Source: DASUFH01 sp036274645 (GTDB taxonomy: Bacteria; Acidobacteriota; Terriglobia; 20CM-2-55-15). From it: a DNA stretch of 9,418 bases. The translations under genes were made by a program, and so were the position numbers. Location: the NCBI GenBank assembly GCA_036274645.1, contig DASUFH010000211.1, forward strand, positions 1 through 9,418, in the 5' to 3' direction. Shown piece by piece: positions 6,838-9,418 of the stretch (position 1 is its first letter; each line of letters starts with the position of its first letter). A model generated the notes under the pieces. The model saw nothing but the letters and a program-made list of their open reading frames with translations. It did not search any database and had not been told where the DNA came from.

Positions 6838-8868
6838 GTGGTGTCGACAAGGCGTCGGTTCATCCAACTCGCGACCGCTGCGGCGTCCGGCGCAGTGTGG
6901 CCTGCTTCCACATTCGCGGAAGCCCGCAACCCTTCCGTTCGCGCCGTCGAAGAGAAACTGATCAAGGCCAGTCCCGTGCCTCTCGGCAAGGTCCGGATTC
7001 TTGGCGGTCCCTTGAAGGCCGCGCAGGATCGGACTGCGGACTATCTGCTCCAGCTGGAACCGGATCGCATGATGGCGTATTACCGCATTCGCGCCGGCCT
7101 TCCCGAAAAGGCTCAGCCCTATGGCGGATGGGACGGCGGGGGACGCAACCTCACGGGACACATCGCCGGTCACTATCTTTCAGCGGTGAGCCTCATGTTT
7201 CGCGCGACCGGCGACGCGCGATTCAAAGATCGGGCCGACTACCTGGTGAGCGAACTCCAGGCGGCGCAGGACGCTCAGGGCGACGGATATCTCGGCGCGC
7301 TGGAGAACGGCCGTGAAGCCTTCGCCGCTCTGTCGAGCGGGCAGATTCGAGCCGGCGGGTTCGACCTGAACGGTCTCTGGTCTCCGTGGTATGTGCTGCA
7401 CAAAACGTTCGCCGGTCTGCGGGACGCGTACCGTTACGCCGGTAATGCGACCGCGCTGGACGTCGAGATCCGGTTTGCGTCGTGGGCCGAACGCGCGCTC
7501 GCGCCGCTCAGCGAAGCGCAGGTTCAGCGCATGCTGAACACCGAGTTCGGTGGCATGAACGAGGCGCTCGCGGATCTTTACGCCGACACAGGCGACAAAC
7601 GGTGGCTCGATCTTTCCTATCGATTCGAGCACCGCGCGTTCACCGGTCAACTCAAGCGTCACCAGGACAACCTTTCGGGCAAACACGGGAATTGCCAGAT
7701 TCCGAAGTTGATCGGATCCGCCGCGCGTTACGGCTACACCGGCGACGTGGAAGACCTTCTGGCCGCCGCGTTCTTCTGGGATCGCGTTACCGGGCATCAC
7801 AGCTATGCGACGGGAGGACACGGTCTTGAAGAATACTTCGGCGCTCCGGACCAGCTGAGCGCGCGGGTTGACGGCCGAACCGCTGAGACATGCAACGTGT
7901 ACAACATGCTCAAGCTGACGCGACGTTTGTTTGCGCTGCGGCCGGACGCGGCATACGTCGATTTTCAGGAACGCGCGTTGTTCAATCACATTCTGGCGTC
8001 CATGGATCCTGCGGATGGCCGCATGTCGTACATGGTTCCGGTCGGTCGCGGCGTGCAGCAGGAGTATCAGGACATGATGCGGAGCTTCACGTGCTGCGTC
8101 GGCTCCGGCATGGAGAGCCACGCCCTTCACGGCGATGGCCTGTACTTCGAGTCCGCCGGCAGGTTGTGGGTCAACCTGTTTGTGCCGTCGACGGCGGAAT
8201 TCGGCCCCGATGGGTCTCGCCTGAAGATGGACACCGGGTTTCCTGACGGCGATACCGCAACCCTTTCCCTCACGCTACCGGCGCCACGGGAATTGACCAT
8301 CGCCGTACGCCGGCCGGTCTGGGCGGGCGATGGTTTTGCGATCCGGGTGAACGGCGTGGTTGTGGAGCAAGCTCTGTTGGCGACTCTGCGCGGCGGCGCT
8401 GCCGGCGGGCGAGGTAACGCTGCCGGTAACGAAGGGGAATCCCGTCAGGCGAGTTCCTATGTGGAGCTGAAACGCAGGTGGACGACGGGCGATACCATCG
8501 AATTGAGCCTGCCGAAATCACTCCAGCTCGAACCCACGCCGGATAATGCTTCGGTATCCGCAATCCTGTGGGGCCCGCTCGTTCTCGCCGGAGACATGGG
8601 ACCACGGCGTGAAGGACGCGGGGCGTCGTCCACTCCGGTTCCCGTTCTCGTCGCCGCGGGAAAACCGCTGAGCGAGTGGATCCAGCCGAACCCAGCGCGC
8701 GCCGGAGACTTCGACGCCAGGCAGGTGGCGCGGTTGACATCTTCTTCCGGGGCGCCGCCAATCGATCTGGCGTTTCGACCGTTCTACCGGACACATCGTC
8801 GCCGTTACAGCGTGTATTTCGATGTGCTCAGCCCGGCCGAGTTTGAAGCCCGCTCCGGGAAAGAGTGA
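6838..8868 (+). CDS. Tat-exported glycoside hydrolase family 127 (DUF1680), likely beta-L-arabinofuranosidase
   Basis: A 676-residue enzyme that should cut a terminal beta-L-arabinofuranosyl or related residue from plant or microbial glycans outside the cytoplasm. A Tat signal opens it (TRRRFIQLATAAASGAV, probable cut near residue 27-29). The (alpha/alpha) barrel follows with family marks GGRNLTGHIAGHYLSA (101-116), LWSPWYVLHK (180-189), EFGGMNEALADLY (236-248) and GKHGNCQIPK (281-290). The active site shows TGGHGLEEYF (acid/base candidate Glu332, or Glu331), AETC (Glu350, Cys352) and TCC (Cys419, Cys420). These match the zinc-bound Glu338, Cys340, Cys417 and Cys418 set of HypBA1, in which Cys417 is the nucleophile. 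The C-terminal beta domain contains VNGVVVE, SLPKSL and ILWGPLVLAG. A Gly/Ala-rich stretch at about 516-540 looks like a small insertion. The start is GTG 6838 or 6841. It is a single-gene unit with no sugar transporter or regulator nearby. GH127 also includes other sugar specificities. Confidence 0.92.
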   Translation: MVSTRRRFIQLATAAASGAVWPASTFAEARNPSVRAVEEKLIKASPVPLGKVRILGGPLKAAQDRTADYLLQLEPDRMMAYYRIRAGLPEKAQPYGGWDGGGRNLTGHIAGHYLSAVSLMFRATGDARFKDRADYLVSELQAAQDAQGDGYLGALENGREAFAALSSGQIRAGGFDLNGLWSPWYVLHKTFAGLRDAYRYAGNATALDVEIRFASWAERALAPLSEAQVQRMLNTEFGGMNEALADLYADTGDKRWLDLSYRFEHRAFTGQLKRHQDNLSGKHGNCQIPKLIGSAARYGYTGDVEDLLAAAFFWDRVTGHHSYATGGHGLEEYFGAPDQLSARVDGRTAETCNVYNMLKLTRRLFALRPDAAYVDFQERALFNHILASMDPADGRMSYMVPVGRGVQQEYQDMMRSFTCCVGSGMESHALHGDGLYFESAGRLWVNLFVPSTAEFGPDGSRLKMDTGFPDGDTATLSLTLPAPRELTIAVRRPVWAGDGFAIRVNGVVVEQALLATLRGGAAGGRGNAAGNEGESRQASSYVELKRRWTTGDTIELSLPKSLQLEPTPDNASVSAILWGPLVLAGDMGPRREGRGASSTPVPVLVAAGKPLSEWIQPNPARAGDFDARQVARLTSSSGAPPIDLAFRPFYRTHRRRYSVYFDVLSPAEFEARSGKE

Positions 8869-9116
8869 AGGCGAGTCGCTGGCTGCCTATCGGGCCGAAA
8901 GAAAAGTTTCCCGCCTCGCTCGCGCTCCTGACGCCAGACTATCTGCGGAATATTCCTGGCCAGGTACAGAACCGAATTTCGGCAACAACTCCTGAATGAT
9001 CGACGTTGGCTTCCCCATAGCCACAAAGTAAAAGGGGCGGTCCAAAGATCTGCTGGCGTTTTCCCCGCCTTGGATGAAGGCGGGGTGGCACAACAGGAGC
9101 ACTTTGGGTCCCCGCG
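8869..9116. other. Intergenic stretch after GH127, no gene supported
   Basis: No convincing gene or intrinsic terminator is visible after the GH127 stop. Open frames on the minus strand (8805-9146 and 8887-9102) lack any recognisable domain, and the longer one begins inside a REP-like palindrome. The only structured element is the hairpin at 9063-9085. Confidence 0.5.
9063..9085. repeat. Perfect intergenic hairpin
   Basis: CCCCGCCTT (9063-9071) and AAGGCGGGG (9077-9085) form a perfect 9-bp stem around a 5-nt loop. Neither strand has a T run after it, so it is not a typical terminator. It sits about 30 bp from the REP-like doublet and may be another dispersed palindrome. Confidence 0.65.
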
Positions 9117-9224
9117 TGCTTGTAGGGGCGGTCTATGACCGCCCACCGTTTCGGAATGGAAATCCCTGACTTAACAGAAGTTCACCCTGAAACGTGGGGC
9201 GGTCATAGGCCGCCCCTACAAGCA
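9117..9224. repeat. REP-like inverted doublet (BIME or MITE type)
   Basis: The left arm (9117-9152) and right arm (9189-9224) are near-identical reverse complements of 36 nt around a 36-nt spacer. I see one substitution and a pair of compensating 1-nt shifts. Each arm holds its own palindrome: GGGCGGTC-TAT-GACCGCCC at 9126-9144, and GGGCGGTC-ATA-GGCCGCCC at 9197-9215 with one G-T pair. The outer motif is TGCTTGTAGGGGCGG. The arrangement fits bacterial REP doublets moved by RAYT (TnpA_REP) enzymes; none is encoded here. Translation across either arm gives GGHRPPLQ, a string I associate with spurious small proteins. Confidence 0.8.
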
Positions 9225-9232
9225 GGCAGGGA

Positions 9233-9355
9233 CCCGTTGGCATCGTCGTACGCGGCGAACACGCGGTCGAGGGCGCCCGCAAAGACCACGCCGCCGGCAG
9301 TAGCCAGCACGCCACTCGACTGCGGGGCGCGCCGGCTTGCCAGCAATTTGAGCCG
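9233..9355 (-). pseudogene. Fragment of a PQQ/quinoprotein-type beta-propeller
   Basis: The minus frame reads RRAPQSSGVLATAGGVVFAG then ALDRVFAAYDDANG. This resembles one blade of PQQ-binding-like propeller proteins, in which a GVLATAGG-VVFAG-D-LDR-F-AYD-TG pattern is common near the C-terminus. The family reading ends at DDANG. The frame then runs into the right arm of the REP-like doublet, where about 40 further family residues would be expected. Upstream, beyond about 9355, it loses resemblance and enters the palindrome at 9374-9387. It therefore looks like a gene scrap of about 40 codons caught between repeats. With so few residues the family call is tentative. Confidence 0.5.
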
Positions 9356-9373
9356 CCTCATGGGCGCGTAGTC

Positions 9374-9387
9374 CCCGGCTTGCCGGG
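9374..9387. repeat. Short perfect palindrome at the right end
   Basis: CCCGGC-TT-GCCGGG is a perfect 6-bp stem with a 2-nt loop. A second pairing, GCCGG with CCGGC at 9396-9400, is possible on its right. It bounds the propeller fragment on the side opposite the REP-like doublet and may be a further repeat family. Confidence 0.55.
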
Positions 9388-9418
9388 AACCCCGACCGGC
9401 AAAAGTTAACATAATGAG

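Noticed and set aside
7180..8130. 316-residue minus-strand ORF inside the GH127 gene
   Set aside because: The plus frame carries the conserved zinc and catalytic residues; the minus frame has no family resemblance.
8805..9146. 113-residue minus-strand ORF beginning GGHRPPLQ
   Set aside because: It starts inside the REP-like palindrome and overlaps the GH127 3' end; it looks like a repeat-derived false gene.
9135..9371. 78-residue plus-strand ORF across the REP-like doublet
   Set aside because: It reads through both palindrome arms and lies antisense to the propeller fragment.

Overview
The window looks like a chromosomal stretch from a GC-rich soil or sediment bacterium, most likely Acidobacteriota. 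I infer this from the mix of families: a DUF1552 secreted protein, a CHASE2/FecR pair, a Tat-exported GH127 glycosidase, a quinoprotein-like fragment and palindromic intergenic repeats. There is no rRNA or other phylogenetic marker, so the assignment is soft. I see no tRNA, rRNA, CRISPR array, integrase or transposase gene.

Layout from left to right. (1) The 3' end of a plus-strand DUF1552 gene, closed by a strong intrinsic terminator. (2) A complete plus-strand cytoplasmic sensor histidine kinase of the NarL/HisKA_3 class, with no response regulator beside it. (3) A minus-strand unit, read from right to left: a CHASE2 membrane sensor, then an exported FecR-TPR-PASTA protein whose start overlaps the CHASE2 stop by 14 nt, then a small membrane-anchored SAM methyltransferase. 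The methyltransferase is broken twice. An 11-bp tandem duplication shifts its frame, and its C-terminal third is missing where it meets the histidine kinase gene. (4) A 350-bp divergent intergenic region. (5) A complete plus-strand GH127 (DUF1680) glycosidase with a Tat signal. (6) A gene-poor, repeat-rich tail of about 550 bp. It holds a hairpin, a 108-bp inverted doublet of REP-like palindromes, a short minus-strand remnant of a PQQ/quinoprotein-type beta-propeller, and a further palindrome.

How the genes may work together. CHASE2 and FecR-TPR-PASTA are translationally linked and both point to the cell envelope. One is a membrane sensor with no cytoplasmic output domain, the other a large exported protein with four PASTA domains, which often bind peptidoglycan. 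They are the best candidate here for a little-described module. The GH127 enzyme probably releases beta-L-arabinofuranose or a related sugar outside the cytoplasm. The histidine kinase appears orphaned; the deletion that cut the methyltransferase may also have removed its response regulator, but this is inference.
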